Assembly (NCBI RefSeq): GCF_006716675.1
Contig: NZ_VFPM01000002.1
Location: 1,054,001 to 1,118,000, forward strand
DNA length: 64,000 bases
Origin: Humibacillus xanthopallidus
GTDB taxonomy: Bacteria > Actinomycetota > Actinomycetes > Actinomycetales > Dermatophilaceae
Direction: 5' to 3'
Shown: piece by piece, positions 37,091-45,655 of the stretch
Position numbering within the stretch: position 1 is the first letter of the stretch
Layout of the letters: every line of letters begins with the position of its first letter
Notes under the pieces: generated by a model
Told to the model about the DNA's origin: nothing
Seen by the model: the letters and a program-made list of their open reading frames with translations, nothing else
Database searches by the model: none
Position numbers and translations under genes: made by a program

Positions 37091-37989
37091 TGTCGCAGCA
37101 GACCGGACGCCCCGAGGACCCGACGCGCGGGCGCGGCACTGACGACCTCCAGCGTCGCCGCGGGCGTGCTGACGATCCCTACGACGACGACTTCGACGAC
37201 GACCTCGAGGACGACGAGGACCGTCCCCGCGGGTTCGGCGCGACCGTCCTCGCCGGCATCAAGGAGCTCGTCATCGTCATCGTGCTCGCGATGGCTTTGT
37301 CGTTCGTCGTCAAGACCTGGCTCTTCCAGGCGTTCTACATCCCGTCGGGCTCGATGGAGAACACCCTCGTGCGCGACGACCGGGTGATCGTCAGCAAGCT
37401 GACACCGGGCCCGTTCGACCTGCGGCGCGGCGACGTCGTCGTCTTCGAGGACCCGGGCACGCCTCAGCCGTGGCTGGCCGGGCTCGACGGCGGCTCGAGC
37501 ACCGTCGGCGGCCCCTTCCACGAGGCCCTCGTCTTCGTCGGGCTGCTCCCGGAGGACTCCGAGAACCACCTCATCAAGCGCGTCATCGGGCTCCCCGGCG
37601 ACCGCGTCCAGTCCGACGGCGGCACCGGACCGATCCTCGTCAACGGCGTGCCGATCACCGAGCCCTACATCAAGCCGGGCGACGCGCCGAGCGAGGGCAA
37701 GAAGTTCGACATCACCGTGCCGGCCGGACACGTCTGGGTGATGGGCGACCACCGCTCCGACTCCTCCGACAGCCGCTACCACGACGACGGCACGGGCGCG
37801 ACCGGCTCCGTGCCGATCGACAAGCTCGTCGGCCGAGCCCTCTTCATCGTCTGGCCCATCGACCACGTGACGTGGCTCGGGGTCCCGGAGCGCACGTTCG
37901 CGCAGGTCCCCGCCCCGGCGAGCACCCCGGCCGTCACGCCGTCGGGCACGAAGACGGTGCCGGCCACGACGAAGGCCCCCGCGAGCTGA
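37090..37989 (+). CDS. lepB: Signal peptidase I (second copy)
   Basis: A 299-residue signal peptidase I. The N-terminal cytoplasmic arm is about 50 residues and strongly acidic ([19 protein letters not shown]), followed by one membrane helix, Ser88 in [14 protein letters not shown], Lys163 in [12 protein letters not shown] and [13 protein letters not shown]. Box E reads GDHRS rather than the usual GDNR. A Pro/Thr/Ala-rich tail ends it. Tandem with the first copy; division of substrates is unknown. Confidence 0.95.
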   Translation: MSQQTGRPEDPTRGRGTDDLQRRRGRADDPYDDDFDDDLEDDEDRPRGFGATVLAGIKELVIVIVLAMALSFVVKTWLFQAFYIPSGSMENTLVRDDRVIVSKLTPGPFDLRRGDVVVFEDPGTPQPWLAGLDGGSSTVGGPFHEALVFVGLLPEDSENHLIKRVIGLPGDRVQSDGGTGPILVNGVPITEPYIKPGDAPSEGKKFDITVPAGHVWVMGDHRSDSSDSRYHDDGTGATGSVPIDKLVGRALFIVWPIDHVTWLGVPERTFAQVPAPASTPAVTPSGTKTVPATTKAPAS

Positions 37990-37997
37990 CGGTCCCG

Positions 37998-38771
37998 ATG
38001 GTCGCGCGTCCAGCCCCTTCAAAGAAGCCCTCCCTTCGGGTCGAGCGTGCCCTGCAGCGCTCCGGCCACCGTCTCCTCGCCGGCATGGACGAGGTCGGGC
38101 GCGGCGCCCTCGCGGGTCCGGTGAGCGTCGGGGTCGTCGTCATCGACGAGACGGTGCGCTCGGCCCCCGTCGGCGTCAAGGACTCCAAGCTGCTGACGGA
38201 GCGGGCCCGCAAGGGGCTCGTGCCGCGCATCCAGCGCTGGGCCGTGGCGTATGCCGTCGGGCACGCCGGCCCCGACGAGATCGACGCCATCGGCATCATG
38301 GCGGCGTTGCGCCTCGCGGGCACGCGGGCCCTCGGGTCGCTCGGTGTCGTGCCCGACCTCGTCATCCTCGACGGCAACCACGACTGGCTCACCGCGCCCG
38401 GCGAGGTCGGGCTGCTCGCGTTCTCGGACGACGCGGCCGGCGCGTCGACGCCGCCGGTGACGACGATGATCAAGGCCGACATGAAGTGCTCGTCGGTCGC
38501 CGCGGCCAGCGTGCTCGCGAAGGTCGAGCGCGACGACCTCATGGTGGGGCTGGCGGCCGACCACCCGGCATACGGCTGGGCCCTTAACAAGGGGTATGCC
38601 GCGCCCGAGCACATGGACGCCATCGCGCGCCTCGGGCCGTGCGAGCTGCACCGACGGTCGTGGCGTCTGCCCGGCGTGCACGAGTCGGGTCTCGATGGGG
38701 TGTTGAATGGGATGACGGACCTGCCGGTGCCCGCCCCCGTGCCCGAGCAGACAGCGACAACGGTCAGGTGA
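37998..38771 (+). CDS. rnhB: Ribonuclease HII
   Basis: RNase HII removes misincorporated ribonucleotides and RNA primers from DNA. In this 257-residue protein [12 protein letters not shown] provides the catalytic Asp-Glu pair. [10 protein letters not shown] gives the third acid and [23 protein letters not shown] the fourth. The C-terminus extends beyond the core by about 25 residues. ATG 37998 lies 8 bp after lepB; alternative starts downstream would cut the fold. Confidence 0.95.
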   Translation: MVARPAPSKKPSLRVERALQRSGHRLLAGMDEVGRGALAGPVSVGVVVIDETVRSAPVGVKDSKLLTERARKGLVPRIQRWAVAYAVGHAGPDEIDAIGIMAALRLAGTRALGSLGVVPDLVILDGNHDWLTAPGEVGLLAFSDDAAGASTPPVTTMIKADMKCSSVAAASVLAKVERDDLMVGLAADHPAYGWALNKGYAAPEHMDAIARLGPCELHRRSWRLPGVHESGLDGVLNGMTDLPVPAPVPEQTATTVR

Positions 38772-38778
38772 GCCAGCG

Positions 38779-39099
38779 GTGAGTTCGGAAGACCTCGAGA
38801 AGTACGAGACCGAGATGGAGCTGCAGCTCTACAAGGAGTATCGCGACGTCGTCGGCCTCTTCACCCACGTCGTCGAGACCGAGCGGCGCTTCTACCTCGC
38901 CAACTCCGTCGACGTGAAGGTGCGCACCGACGGCGGCGAGGTCTTCTTCGACGTGACGATGGCCGACGCCTGGGTGTGGGACATCTATCGCCCCGCGCGC
39001 TTCGTCAAGAACGTGCGCGTCGTGACGTTCAAGGACGTCAACGTCGAGGAGCTGCCCAAGCCCGACATCAAGCTCCCGGAGTCCGGCGACTTCTCCTGA
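38779..39099 (+). CDS. DUF2469 family protein
   Basis: A 106-residue protein of the DUF2469 family, conserved in actinobacteria directly after rnhB. The acidic, tyrosine-rich sequence (SSEDLEKYETEMELQLYKEYRDVVGLF, YLANSVDVKV, WVWDIYRPARFVKNVRVVTFKDVNVEEL) is highly conserved in the family. No catalytic motif is recognised and function is unknown. GTG start. Confidence 0.9.
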   Translation: MSSEDLEKYETEMELQLYKEYRDVVGLFTHVVETERRFYLANSVDVKVRTDGGEVFFDVTMADAWVWDIYRPARFVKNVRVVTFKDVNVEELPKPDIKLPESGDFS

Positions 39100-39111
39100 C
39101 GACCCCGTCGG

Positions 39112-39161
39112 TTGTCCACACCTCCCGCCGTCGGGCCGTCCGCAGGGGTATGCCGTCCACA
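39112..39161. promoter_or_regulatory. Possible DnaA-box pair
   Basis: TTGTCCACA (39112-39120) equals the actinobacterial DnaA-box consensus; CCGTCCACA (39153-39161) differs at the first two positions. They lie in the gap before yraN. A single consensus box can occur by chance; no AT-rich origin is present. Confidence 0.3.
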
Positions 39162-39213
39162 GCCGTGACGCGGGTGTCGCGCCGTCACGCGCGTGGCGCC
39201 GATGGTGGGAGGC

Positions 39214-39687
39214 ATGGACCTCACGACTCCCGTCGCACCCGATGGCTCAGCCCGCTCGAGATCGCGCCCGCGCTCGGGCGCGGGAGCGGTTTCAGGGCCG
39301 TACTCGGGGTCGGGCGCGCGTTCGTCGCCGCCCGCCACCCGTGCGCTCGGTGACTACGGCGAGCGGCTGGCCGCGCGCTACCTCCTCGCGCAGGGCGTGG
39401 AGATCCTCGACCGCAACTGGCGGTGCGTGCGCGGCGAGCTCGACATCGTCGCGCGAGACGGCGTCGCGCTTGTCATCTGCGAGGTCAAGACGCGCAGCGG
39501 TGAGGGATTCGGTGCGCCCTACGAAGCGGTGACGTGGCGCAAGCAGCGCCGGCTGCGGCAGCTCGGTGGGCTCTGGCGAGACGACCATCCCGAGGAGGCC
39601 GCGGGCGCGCTGCGCATCGACGTCATCTCGATCCTGTGCCTGCCGGGTCGGCCGGCACGCCTCGAGCACCTGAGAGGGGTGTGCTGA
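39214..39687 (+). CDS. YraN family (UPF0102) endonuclease-like protein
   Basis: A 157-residue protein with a restriction-endonuclease-like core: GDYGERLAARYLLAQGVEILDRNWRC, then GELDIVARDG and VICEVKTR. The E...D...ExK pattern resembles Holliday-junction resolvases. The first 40 residues are Ser/Gly/Pro-rich and not conserved. ATG 39214 has GGGAGG 4 nt upstream; GTG 39193 is the alternative. It lies directly before comM and is translationally coupled to it; this neighbourhood (rnhB-yraN-comM-dprA) is conserved in many bacteria. Confidence 0.93.
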   Translation: MDLTTPVAPDGSARSRSRPRSGAGAVSGPYSGSGARSSPPATRALGDYGERLAARYLLAQGVEILDRNWRCVRGELDIVARDGVALVICEVKTRSGEGFGAPYEAVTWRKQRRLRQLGGLWRDDHPEEAAGALRIDVISILCLPGRPARLEHLRGVC

Positions 39688-41165
39688 TGGGCTTCGGGCA
39701 CACGAGGTCCGTCGCCCTGCGCGGGGTCAATGGCTTCGTCGTCGACGTCGAGGCACACGTGGCGCAGGGGCTGCCGGGCTTCGCGATCAGCGGGTTGGGC
39801 GACTCTGCCGTCAAGCAGTCTTCCGACCGCATCAAGGCCGTGTCCGCGCTCATCGAGGGGCTGCCGGTCAGCCAACGGCGGGTCACCGTCAACCTCTCAC
39901 CGGCAGGGGAGCGCAAGATCGGCACCGGCTTCGACCTCGCCATCCTCATGGCCGTGGCCGCCGCGATGGGCGTCGTGGAGGACCGCGTCGTCGCCGACGT
40001 CGTCCACATCGGTGAGATCGGGCTCGACGGAACGGTGCGCCCGGTCTCCGGCGTGCTGCCGCTGGTTCGGGCTGCCGCCCTCACCGGGGTGCGGCACGTC
40101 GTCGTTCCCGTCGCCGACGCGGCCGAGGCCAGGCTCGTGCGGGGGGTCAGCGTGCACCCGGTGGCCGAGGTGACCGAGCTCGTCAGGCGCTACGACGCGC
40201 TCCGGCGCGGACGAGCCGTGGAAGAGGTGCGGGTCCCTCCGGGGCCACCGCCGGCGGCCGGCGTCGTCAAGGACCTGTCGGAGGTCGTCGGGCAGGCCGA
40301 CGCCAAGCTCGCTCTGGAGATCGCCGCCGCCGGAGGCCACCACCTCCTGCTCGCAGGCCCGCCGGGGGCGGGCAAGACGATGCTGGCCGAGCGGCTGCCG
40401 GGCGTCCTGCCTGGGCTCGACGACGAGGAGTCGATGGAGGTGACAGCCATCCACTCGGTGCTCGGGGCGCTCGGGCCATCAGTCGGGGGTGGGCGGCTCA
40501 TCACCCGACCGCCCTTCGTCGCACCGCATCACGGAGCGTCGCAGGCGGCCGTCGTCGGCGGCGGCAGCGGACACATCAGGCCGGGTGCGATCACCCAGGC
40601 CCACCGCGGGGTGCTCTTCCTGGACGAGACCCCGGAGTTCTCCAAGGCTGTCCTCCAGTCGCTGCGCACGCCGCTCGAGACGGGATGGGTGACGATCGCC
40701 CGGGCCCAGGAGACGGTCACGTTCCCTGCGCGGTTCCAGCTCGTCATGGCGGCCAACCCCTGCCCGTGCGGCCACGGCTGGGGCAAGGGCCTCGACTGCA
40801 CGTGCACGCCGATGATGCGTCGCGCATACTTCGGACGGTTGAGCGGCCCCCTGCTCGATCGCGTCGACCTCCAGGTACACGTGCAGCCGCCGGGCCTGTC
40901 GCTCGCCGGCAGAGCGCCAGGGGAGTCGAGCGCCGTCGTCGCGGCGCGGGTGACGGCGGCCCGCCTCGCCCAAGCCGAGCGCTGGGGCCCGGTGCTCGGC
41001 GAGCGCAGCCCGGTCAACGCCGACGTGCCCGGCTCGGTGCTGCGGGCGGCGCCCTGGCGGCTCGCTCCCGCTGCCACGGCGACCCTCGACCGGGCCCTCG
41101 AGACGGGGTCGCTCAGCCTGCGAGGCTACGACCGGTCGCTCCGGGTCACCTGTGCGTTAGAATAG
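39687..41165 (+). CDS. comM: ComM/YifB Mg-chelatase-like AAA+ helicase, 5' part interrupted by the integrated element
   Basis: ComM is a hexameric helicase that helps extend strand invasion of imported DNA during natural transformation. The reading frame contains the N-terminal lon-protease-like domain (GFAISGLGDSAVKQSSDRIKA), Walker A GPPGAGKT at 224-231, GVLFLDETPEFSK and the four-Cys region NPCPCGHGWGKGLDCTC. After codon 486 the sequence switches to element DNA and stops six codons later (VTCALE). The missing 33 codons lie at 51088-51189. The truncated 492-residue product lacks the terminal RVAWTVADL region and may be partly or wholly inactive. Confidence 0.95.
   Translation: MGFGHTRSVALRGVNGFVVDVEAHVAQGLPGFAISGLGDSAVKQSSDRIKAVSALIEGLPVSQRRVTVNLSPAGERKIGTGFDLAILMAVAAAMGVVEDRVVADVVHIGEIGLDGTVRPVSGVLPLVRAAALTGVRHVVVPVADAAEARLVRGVSVHPVAEVTELVRRYDALRRGRAVEEVRVPPGPPPAAGVVKDLSEVVGQADAKLALEIAAAGGHHLLLAGPPGAGKTMLAERLPGVLPGLDDEESMEVTAIHSVLGALGPSVGGGRLITRPPFVAPHHGASQAAVVGGGSGHIRPGAITQAHRGVLFLDETPEFSKAVLQSLRTPLETGWVTIARAQETVTFPARFQLVMAANPCPCGHGWGKGLDCTCTPMMRRAYFGRLSGPLLDRVDLQVHVQPPGLSLAGRAPGESSAVVAARVTAARLAQAERWGPVLGERSPVNADVPGSVLRAAPWRLAPAATATLDRALETGSLSLRGYDRSLRVTCALE
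41145..41147 (+). other. attL crossover core (predicted)
   Basis: GTC is codon 487 of comM (Val). Left of it is comM coding DNA; right of it the protein alignment to ComM fails. The identical triplet at 51088-51090 continues comM in frame. Short 2-3 bp cores are normal for large serine integrases. The exact crossover dinucleotide could be GT or TC. Confidence 0.75.
41158..41163 (+). promoter_or_regulatory. Leaderless -10 before the integrase
   Basis: TAGAAT, a strong match, ends 7 nt before GTG 41171. It lies inside the element, so the integrase carries its own promoter. It also overlaps the stop codon of the truncated comM. Confidence 0.55.
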
Positions 41166-41170
41166 CAGAT

Positions 41171-42574
41171 GTGACTACATCCGCAAACGTCTATGTTCGG
41201 ATTTCTCAGGACCGCGCCGGAGAGCGCGCCGGGGTGATCCGGCAGCGCGAGGACTGCATGCGCCGCGCGGCTGACCGCGGGTGGGAAGTCCTAGCCGTGC
41301 ATGAGGACAACGACCAGAGCGCTAAGAGCGGACGTCGCCGGCCCGGATTCGAGGCCGTGCTGGACGATGTGCAATCGGGGCGAGTGGGAGTGGTGATTGC
41401 ATGGGCGCTCGACCGACTGCAGCGCAATCGACGCGACGAGTTGCGCCTTTACGAAGCCTGCCAAGCGGCTGGGGTGACCCTCTCACTGGTCAATGGTGCG
41501 GAGCTCGACTTTTCCACGGCCGCGGGCCGCTACGTGGCCGACAACCTCGGTTCGATCGCCCGACTCGAAGTCGAGCTGAAGTCAGACCGACAGCAGAGTG
41601 CCAACAAGCAGGCCGCGCACGAGGGGCGCCGATCCGGTGGGCGCCGTCCGTTCGGTTACGACCAGGACGGCATGACGATCCGGGAGCGCGAGGCCGACGC
41701 GATCCGCACCGCATATCGCGACTTGCTCTCCGGTGTTCCGCTCGCCCAGATCGCCAAGACGTGGAACGAGGTCGAACTGCACAGCGGTCAGGCCCGGTGG
41801 GCTGAGGGCCACAAAGGGGAGCCGTCGCGCTGGACGGGGCAGACCGTGCGCGTCGTGTTGAGCAACCCTCGATACGCCGGTCTTAGGGCATACAAGGGCG
41901 AGATAGTGGCCGAGGCAAAGTGGCCGCCCGTCGTGGCCCAGGAGACGTGGAGAGCGGCCGTCGCGCACCTGTCGACGCGGCAGGCAGTACCGCGCAAGCT
42001 GGCCCGTCGGCTGCTCTCCGGTCTCGCCCTGTGCGGCGTCTGCGGCGCCCCCGTTTGGGGTGGAGGGAACGCACGCCAGAACGTCCCGAACTACCGGTGC
42101 AGCGCCGCCTACGGGCACTTTGCGCGCATGTCCGAGCCCGTTGACGAGTACGTGTCTGCCGTCATCCTCGAGCGCCTGTCTCGCCCGGATGCTGCGCAAC
42201 TCCTGACCACGACGAAGCGCCCGGACACGGCGGCACTCCACGACGAAGCCTCGACGCTTCGCAACCGCCTCGAGTCCGTCGCGCTCGAGTTCGCAGACGG
42301 CACCCTAACCGCCTCGCAGATACGCGCCATCACAGAGCGCCTACGGTCACGATTGGCCGAACTCGAGGAGTCGCTGGCGGACGCCGGACGCGTCGACGTC
42401 CTCGGTCCTCTCGTGCGAGCCACAGACGTGCGCGCTGTCTGGGATGGGCTGTCACTGGAGCATCGCCGGGCGATCATCGATACGTTGGCAACAGTGACGA
42501 TTCACCCGCCCGGCCGAGGCGTGCGAACGTTCGACCCCGCGACAGTGCGCGTCAGACCCAAGGGGGAGAAGTGA
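41171..42574 (+). CDS. int: Large serine integrase
   Basis: A 467-residue site-specific recombinase. The resolvase-type catalytic domain begins ANVYVRISQD, with nucleophile Ser12, and includes GVVIAWALDRLQRNRRDE. The 'recombinase' domain follows (GGRRPFGYDQDGMTIREREADAIRTAY, WTGQTVRVVLSNPRYAG), then a zinc ribbon (CGVCGAPVWGGG with a later Cys/His) and a C-terminal coiled coil. Excision would need a directionality factor, which I cannot identify. Located 24 bp inside attL and reading inward, as expected. Confidence 0.96.
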   Translation: MTTSANVYVRISQDRAGERAGVIRQREDCMRRAADRGWEVLAVHEDNDQSAKSGRRRPGFEAVLDDVQSGRVGVVIAWALDRLQRNRRDELRLYEACQAAGVTLSLVNGAELDFSTAAGRYVADNLGSIARLEVELKSDRQQSANKQAAHEGRRSGGRRPFGYDQDGMTIREREADAIRTAYRDLLSGVPLAQIAKTWNEVELHSGQARWAEGHKGEPSRWTGQTVRVVLSNPRYAGLRAYKGEIVAEAKWPPVVAQETWRAAVAHLSTRQAVPRKLARRLLSGLALCGVCGAPVWGGGNARQNVPNYRCSAAYGHFARMSEPVDEYVSAVILERLSRPDAAQLLTTTKRPDTAALHDEASTLRNRLESVALEFADGTLTASQIRAITERLRSRLAELEESLADAGRVDVLGPLVRATDVRAVWDGLSLEHRRAIIDTLATVTIHPPGRGVRTFDPATVRVRPKGEK

Positions 42575-42966
42575 CCAACTTCCGCGTGACAATCGTCTGT
42601 GACAACAAGGCACACGCGCGCGGGCGTCCCGTGGATACCTTCGATTACGCGCAGCACCGCGACTCGGGCGAGTGGCGGTGGTTCTGGGTAGTGACGCGCA
42701 AGATCGGTGGAGGGAAGCGGGATCCCCAGACCTGGCTGGGTGAGTGGATGGAAGAGCAGCCCTCCCATGCGACTGTGCGCGACGACTTCACCGATGGGGT
42801 GGCGCGAGTACGCTTGCGCTGCAAGGGACACGCCGAGGTAGGGATGCCTTGGCCCGAGTTCGTCGCGCGATATCTCGAGCCCTGCCGCGAGAATGACGTG
42901 CACTCCGTCCCACTGCAGGTCATCGTCTCGACGCGGACCAATCCGACGCGCAGGCGTGACGGATGA
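42571..42966 (+). CDS. Hypothetical element protein
   Basis: A 131-residue protein overlapping the integrase stop (GTGA), so translationally coupled. Two Cys-x(4)-His / Cys-x(2)-His groups (CDNKAHARG and CKGHAEV) could bind one zinc. A Trp-rich centre (GEWRWFWVVTRK) and a basic tail suggest nucleic-acid contact, but no family is recognised. Its coupling to the integrase makes it a candidate directionality factor, on position only. Confidence 0.6.
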   Translation: MTNFRVTIVCDNKAHARGRPVDTFDYAQHRDSGEWRWFWVVTRKIGGGKRDPQTWLGEWMEEQPSHATVRDDFTDGVARVRLRCKGHAEVGMPWPEFVARYLEPCRENDVHSVPLQVIVSTRTNPTRRRDG

Positions 42967-42992
42967 AGTGGCCTGCGTGGCGGTGACGCTGC

Positions 42993-42998
42993 TAGCAT
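42993..42998 (+). promoter_or_regulatory. Candidate promoter of the element's main operon
   Basis: TAGCAT about 130 nt before the first small gene of the long rightward operon. No clear -35. It would give a leader containing the 43085-43119 hairpin. Confidence 0.35.
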
Positions 42999-43084
42999 GG
43001 GACGTAGCAGGAAACTGCTCGGCTATGTGACTTGCGGGTGACCGCTCGTCTGGCGACCGGGGCCGATACACCGGAAGCGATTCA

Positions 43085-43119
43085 CCTCCCAGCGAGGACG
43101 ATTTAGTCCTGCTCGGAGG
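43085..43119 (+). promoter_or_regulatory. Leader hairpin containing the ribosome-binding site
   Basis: CCTCCCAGCGAGGAC (43085-43099) pairs with GTCCTGCTCGGAGG (43106-43119) apart from one mismatch and one bulge. The 3' arm ends in GGAGG, exactly 6 nt from GTG 43126, so the best ribosome-binding site of the operon's first gene is buried in the stem. TTTT follows, so it might instead end transcription early. Either way it is a switch-like leader. Confidence 0.6.
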
Positions 43120-43125
43120 TTTTCC

Positions 43126-43332
43126 GTGTCTGACCTCATGACACACCGCGGCCGTGTCGCCGCCCTCTCACGCTCACGTTCCGCCGATGACCCCGACTTA
43201 ATCGCCGCACGTCGTGCTCTCAAAGTTGAGGGCCTGGCCGAGCACATCGCGCGCACCGTCGCGGAATGGCCGCCCCTGACCGAGGCTCAACTCTCGAGGC
43301 TCGCCGTCCTGCTGAGGGGCGGTACTTCCTGA
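43126..43332 (+). CDS. Small element protein, first gene of the operon
   Basis: A 68-residue, mostly helical protein: LMTHRGRVAALSRSRSADDPDLIAARRALKVEGLAEHIARTVAEWPPLTEAQLSRLAVLL. Similar short proteins with 'PPLT..Q..RLA.LL' endings are frequent in actinobacterial prophages and islands next to replication genes; function unknown. GTG start with GGAGG 6 nt upstream, held in a hairpin. Confidence 0.7.
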   Translation: MSDLMTHRGRVAALSRSRSADDPDLIAARRALKVEGLAEHIARTVAEWPPLTEAQLSRLAVLLRGGTS

Positions 43333-43640
43333 TGGTCGCAAGCGAAACGCCGCCCGCGGGCACGGACGGCGCTCCTGAAAGTCTCACCGCCACCAAGCGT
43401 CTCAACTCTGCTGCCAGTATGACGGATTCGGCGCCCTCGACGCGAGCCACCTTCGATCCGGTGGGCGCCGTCGCGGATGTGTGGGTGTTCGTTGTGCAGC
43501 CGGAGGACGGCCGCTACCGGCGCCGCGTCTTCCTCTCTGCCGCCCCCGCGTGGGAAATGGAGCGCAGAGCGCGCGACCGCGGGCAGGCTGCGCAGGTTGT
43601 GCTGTGCCGCCTCGAGCCGGTCGGGGGTGTCCCCCGGTGA
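43332..43640 (+). CDS. Hypothetical element protein
   Basis: A 102-residue protein whose ATG shares a base with the previous stop (TGATG). The first half is Ser/Thr/Ala-rich and probably disordered; the second (DVWVFVVQPEDGRYRRRVFLSAAPAWEMERRARDRGQAAQVVLCRLEPV) looks like a small beta-alpha domain. No family recognised. Confidence 0.6.
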   Translation: MVASETPPAGTDGAPESLTATKRLNSAASMTDSAPSTRATFDPVGAVADVWVFVVQPEDGRYRRRVFLSAAPAWEMERRARDRGQAAQVVLCRLEPVGGVPR

Positions 43641-43870
43641 GCCGCGACCTCGTGAGCATGACGCCGGTTGACTTCCTCATCTGGTGCGACGGGTACGCCG
43701 CTGGCATCGGGCATGGCCTGGACCGCGGCCGTGAGCTGGCCGACGCTGAGGCCGCCGCGCGCCACCGCCGCGCGTTCACCGTGGTTCAGGCGATGGCGAG
43801 GATCCCCGAGCGGGACGCCGAGGCAGACCGGGCAGCCGCCGCGCGCCGAGAGGCCCGGTGGTCTGCGTGA
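43637..43870 (+). CDS. Hypothetical element protein
   Basis: A 77-residue protein starting GTG in a GTGA overlap with the previous gene. VDFLIWCDGYAAGIGHGLDRGRELADAEAAARHRRAF is a helical stretch common in actinophage small proteins of unknown role. Basic C-terminus. Confidence 0.6.
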   Translation: MSRDLVSMTPVDFLIWCDGYAAGIGHGLDRGRELADAEAAARHRRAFTVVQAMARIPERDAEADRAAAARREARWSA

Positions 43871-44073
43871 GGCGGAATGTCTACATCATCGCGACGAGCG
43901 ACACGCGAAACACCCTGATACGTGGGCCGATTCGTCAGTGGCTCAAGGATCACGACGTGCCCGCCTACTGGTCCGCAGTGAACCGCGGGTGGTTCGTTCG
44001 TGACGAGCGGATGCCCGATCTACGGGCCGAGCTTGAGCATGCCGGCTACAGCGTGCGAGGGGCGAGCCGATGA
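43867..44073 (+). CDS. Hypothetical element protein
   Basis: A 68-residue protein, GTGA-coupled: VRRNVYIIATSDTRNTLIRGPIRQWLKDHDVPAYWSAVNRGWFVRDERMPDLRAELEHAGYSV. A compact alpha/beta fold is likely; 'ARGWFVRDERMPDLRAELE'-like endings are seen in other actinobacterial island proteins. Function unknown. GTG 43858 is an alternative start. Confidence 0.6.
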   Translation: MRRNVYIIATSDTRNTLIRGPIRQWLKDHDVPAYWSAVNRGWFVRDERMPDLRAELEHAGYSVRGASR

Positions 44074-45548
44074 GCCTGCAAAGCATTGAGCACGCCGACG
44101 CGGGCGACTACGACGAGAACGGCGACCGCATCGCGCGCTCCGGCGAGCACCGTCCCGACCCTGACCATGCACGCGCTCTGCTCGGGGAAATGCTGAACGG
44201 GTTGCGTCAGTGGCAGCACCTGCCCGACCCTACGCACGTCGTCGTGTCGCTGGCCGTGGCCGCCACCCATCGCGCGGACGGTGAGCCCTGTTGGCTGCTC
44301 ATGGTGGCGCCGCCGAGCTCGGGAAAGACCGAGGCCGTTCGGCTGCTCGACGATGCCGCAGACGCGCGGCTCGACGAGGTGACCGCGGCCGGGCTGCTCG
44401 GCTGGTCCAAAGGCAAGGATGTTCACCCCACGGGAGTCCTGACCCGCGTCAGCGCCCGCGCGCTCGTGACGTTCGGTGACCTGTCGTCATTGCTCGCCAC
44501 GTCCGACCGCGGCGGCCGTGACCAAGTGTTCGGGCTGCTGCGCCGCGCCTATGACGGACACGTCACCCGCGACGTCTCGCCGCCTGGCAGGACGAGCACG
44601 ACCGAGCGCCTCGAGTGGTCGGGGCGGCTAACCGTCGTCGCGTGCGTCACTCAGGCAATCGACCGCTACAGCGCGCACGCCGACGCCCTCGGACCGAGGT
44701 GGGTGTACGTGCGCCTTCCCGAGCGGGCGACCGACGAGAAGCGCCGCGCGTCAGCACTGGCGCGTCGGGGCAACCTGACCGAGCACCGCACCGCCGCACG
44801 CACCGCCGCCTCGCGTGTGCTGGCCGCCGCTGGCGCCCTCGTGGACTACCTGCCCGACGAGGTGGCTGACCGCATCGAAGATGCCGCCCTCGTGACCGCG
44901 TGGGGCCGAGCGTCGGTGCCACGAAACGGCTACGGCCGGCGAGAGATCGAGGGAATGCCTGTCATTGAGGAGCCCATGCGGCTGGTCCAACAGCTCTCAA
45001 TGGTGGCCCGCGGGGTGCTGGCCCTCGGGATGCCTGACAGCGCCGCCGTGGCCATCGCGCGGCGTGTCGCACTGGACAGCATGCCGGAGAGCCGGAGAGC
45101 CGTGCTCGGCGCTCTCTCCTCTGGTGAGCTGCTGTCGACGTCGGCATGCGCGAGAGACGCCGGGCTCGACCGGAAGGTGGCCCGGCACACCCTCGAGGAC
45201 CTGGCCGCTATCGGCATCGTCACCAACGACCGCGTAGACGACGAGGACGAGGAACCAACCGGCACGGTGAATTGGTACCTAGCCGGCGATGACGGCTCCC
45301 TTGTGGCCGACGTCGTGCGCGCTCATGTCCGGTTTGGGGGGTGGGACGAAACGTGGGTATATACCTCCACCTCTCCCCAGAGAGAGAGGGAGACACCCTC
45401 GGACACAAAAGTCATACCCACACTTCGTCCCACCCCTGACGACGGACTCTGCTCATCGTGCGCCGGCCCCGTCGAGGAGCTGCGCGCAGTGGCCGGGCTC
45501 GACTGCCTCGCTTGCCACGACCGGGCTAGAGCCGAGGCCGCGTCATGA
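44070..45548 (+). CDS. P-loop ATPase with winged-helix and zinc-finger tail, probable replication protein
   Basis: A 492-residue protein. A Walker A APPSSGKTEAVRLLDDA lies near residue 78, and TFGDLSSLLATSDRGGRDQVFGLLRRAYDGHVTRDV near 133-167 resembles the core of primase-helicase ATPases of phages and islands. From about 320 a winged-helix segment (ALSSGELLSTSACARDAGLDRKVARHTLEDLAAIGIV) and at the end two CxxC pairs (CSSCAGP, CLACHDR) follow. It is the largest operon gene and the likely replication initiator or helicase. No separate primase is seen. Confidence 0.75.
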   Translation: MSLQSIEHADAGDYDENGDRIARSGEHRPDPDHARALLGEMLNGLRQWQHLPDPTHVVVSLAVAATHRADGEPCWLLMVAPPSSGKTEAVRLLDDAADARLDEVTAAGLLGWSKGKDVHPTGVLTRVSARALVTFGDLSSLLATSDRGGRDQVFGLLRRAYDGHVTRDVSPPGRTSTTERLEWSGRLTVVACVTQAIDRYSAHADALGPRWVYVRLPERATDEKRRASALARRGNLTEHRTAARTAASRVLAAAGALVDYLPDEVADRIEDAALVTAWGRASVPRNGYGRREIEGMPVIEEPMRLVQQLSMVARGVLALGMPDSAAVAIARRVALDSMPESRRAVLGALSSGELLSTSACARDAGLDRKVARHTLEDLAAIGIVTNDRVDDEDEEPTGTVNWYLAGDDGSLVADVVRAHVRFGGWDETWVYTSTSPQRERETPSDTKVIPTLRPTPDDGLCSSCAGPVEELRAVAGLDCLACHDRARAEAAS

Positions 45549-45655
45549 CCGCCACGACTGAGCAGACGGAGCCGGCGCGAAGCCCGCACTGTGGCGGCAT
45601 CCTGCGACCCGGCTGGACCGTGCATCCCTCGTGCGCCAAGGCGGCCGACCAGTGA
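45545..45655 (+). CDS. 36-residue cysteine-containing peptide
   Basis: ATG 45545 overlaps the ATPase stop (ATGA) and the stop overlaps the next GTG (GTGA), so the frame is threaded between two coupled genes. The product MTATTEQTEPARSPHCGGIL continues RPGWTVHPSC and ends AKAADQ. The Cys-x(9)-His-x(2)-Cys arrangement could form part of a zinc site. The perfect coupling on both sides is the main support. Confidence 0.5.
   Translation: MTATTEQTEPARSPHCGGILRPGWTVHPSCAKAADQ

Noticed and set aside
40950..41165. comM shortened by a sequencing error or simple nonsense mutation
   Set aside because: The missing C-terminal codons are found intact, in frame, at 51088-51189 on the other side of an integrase-bearing element.
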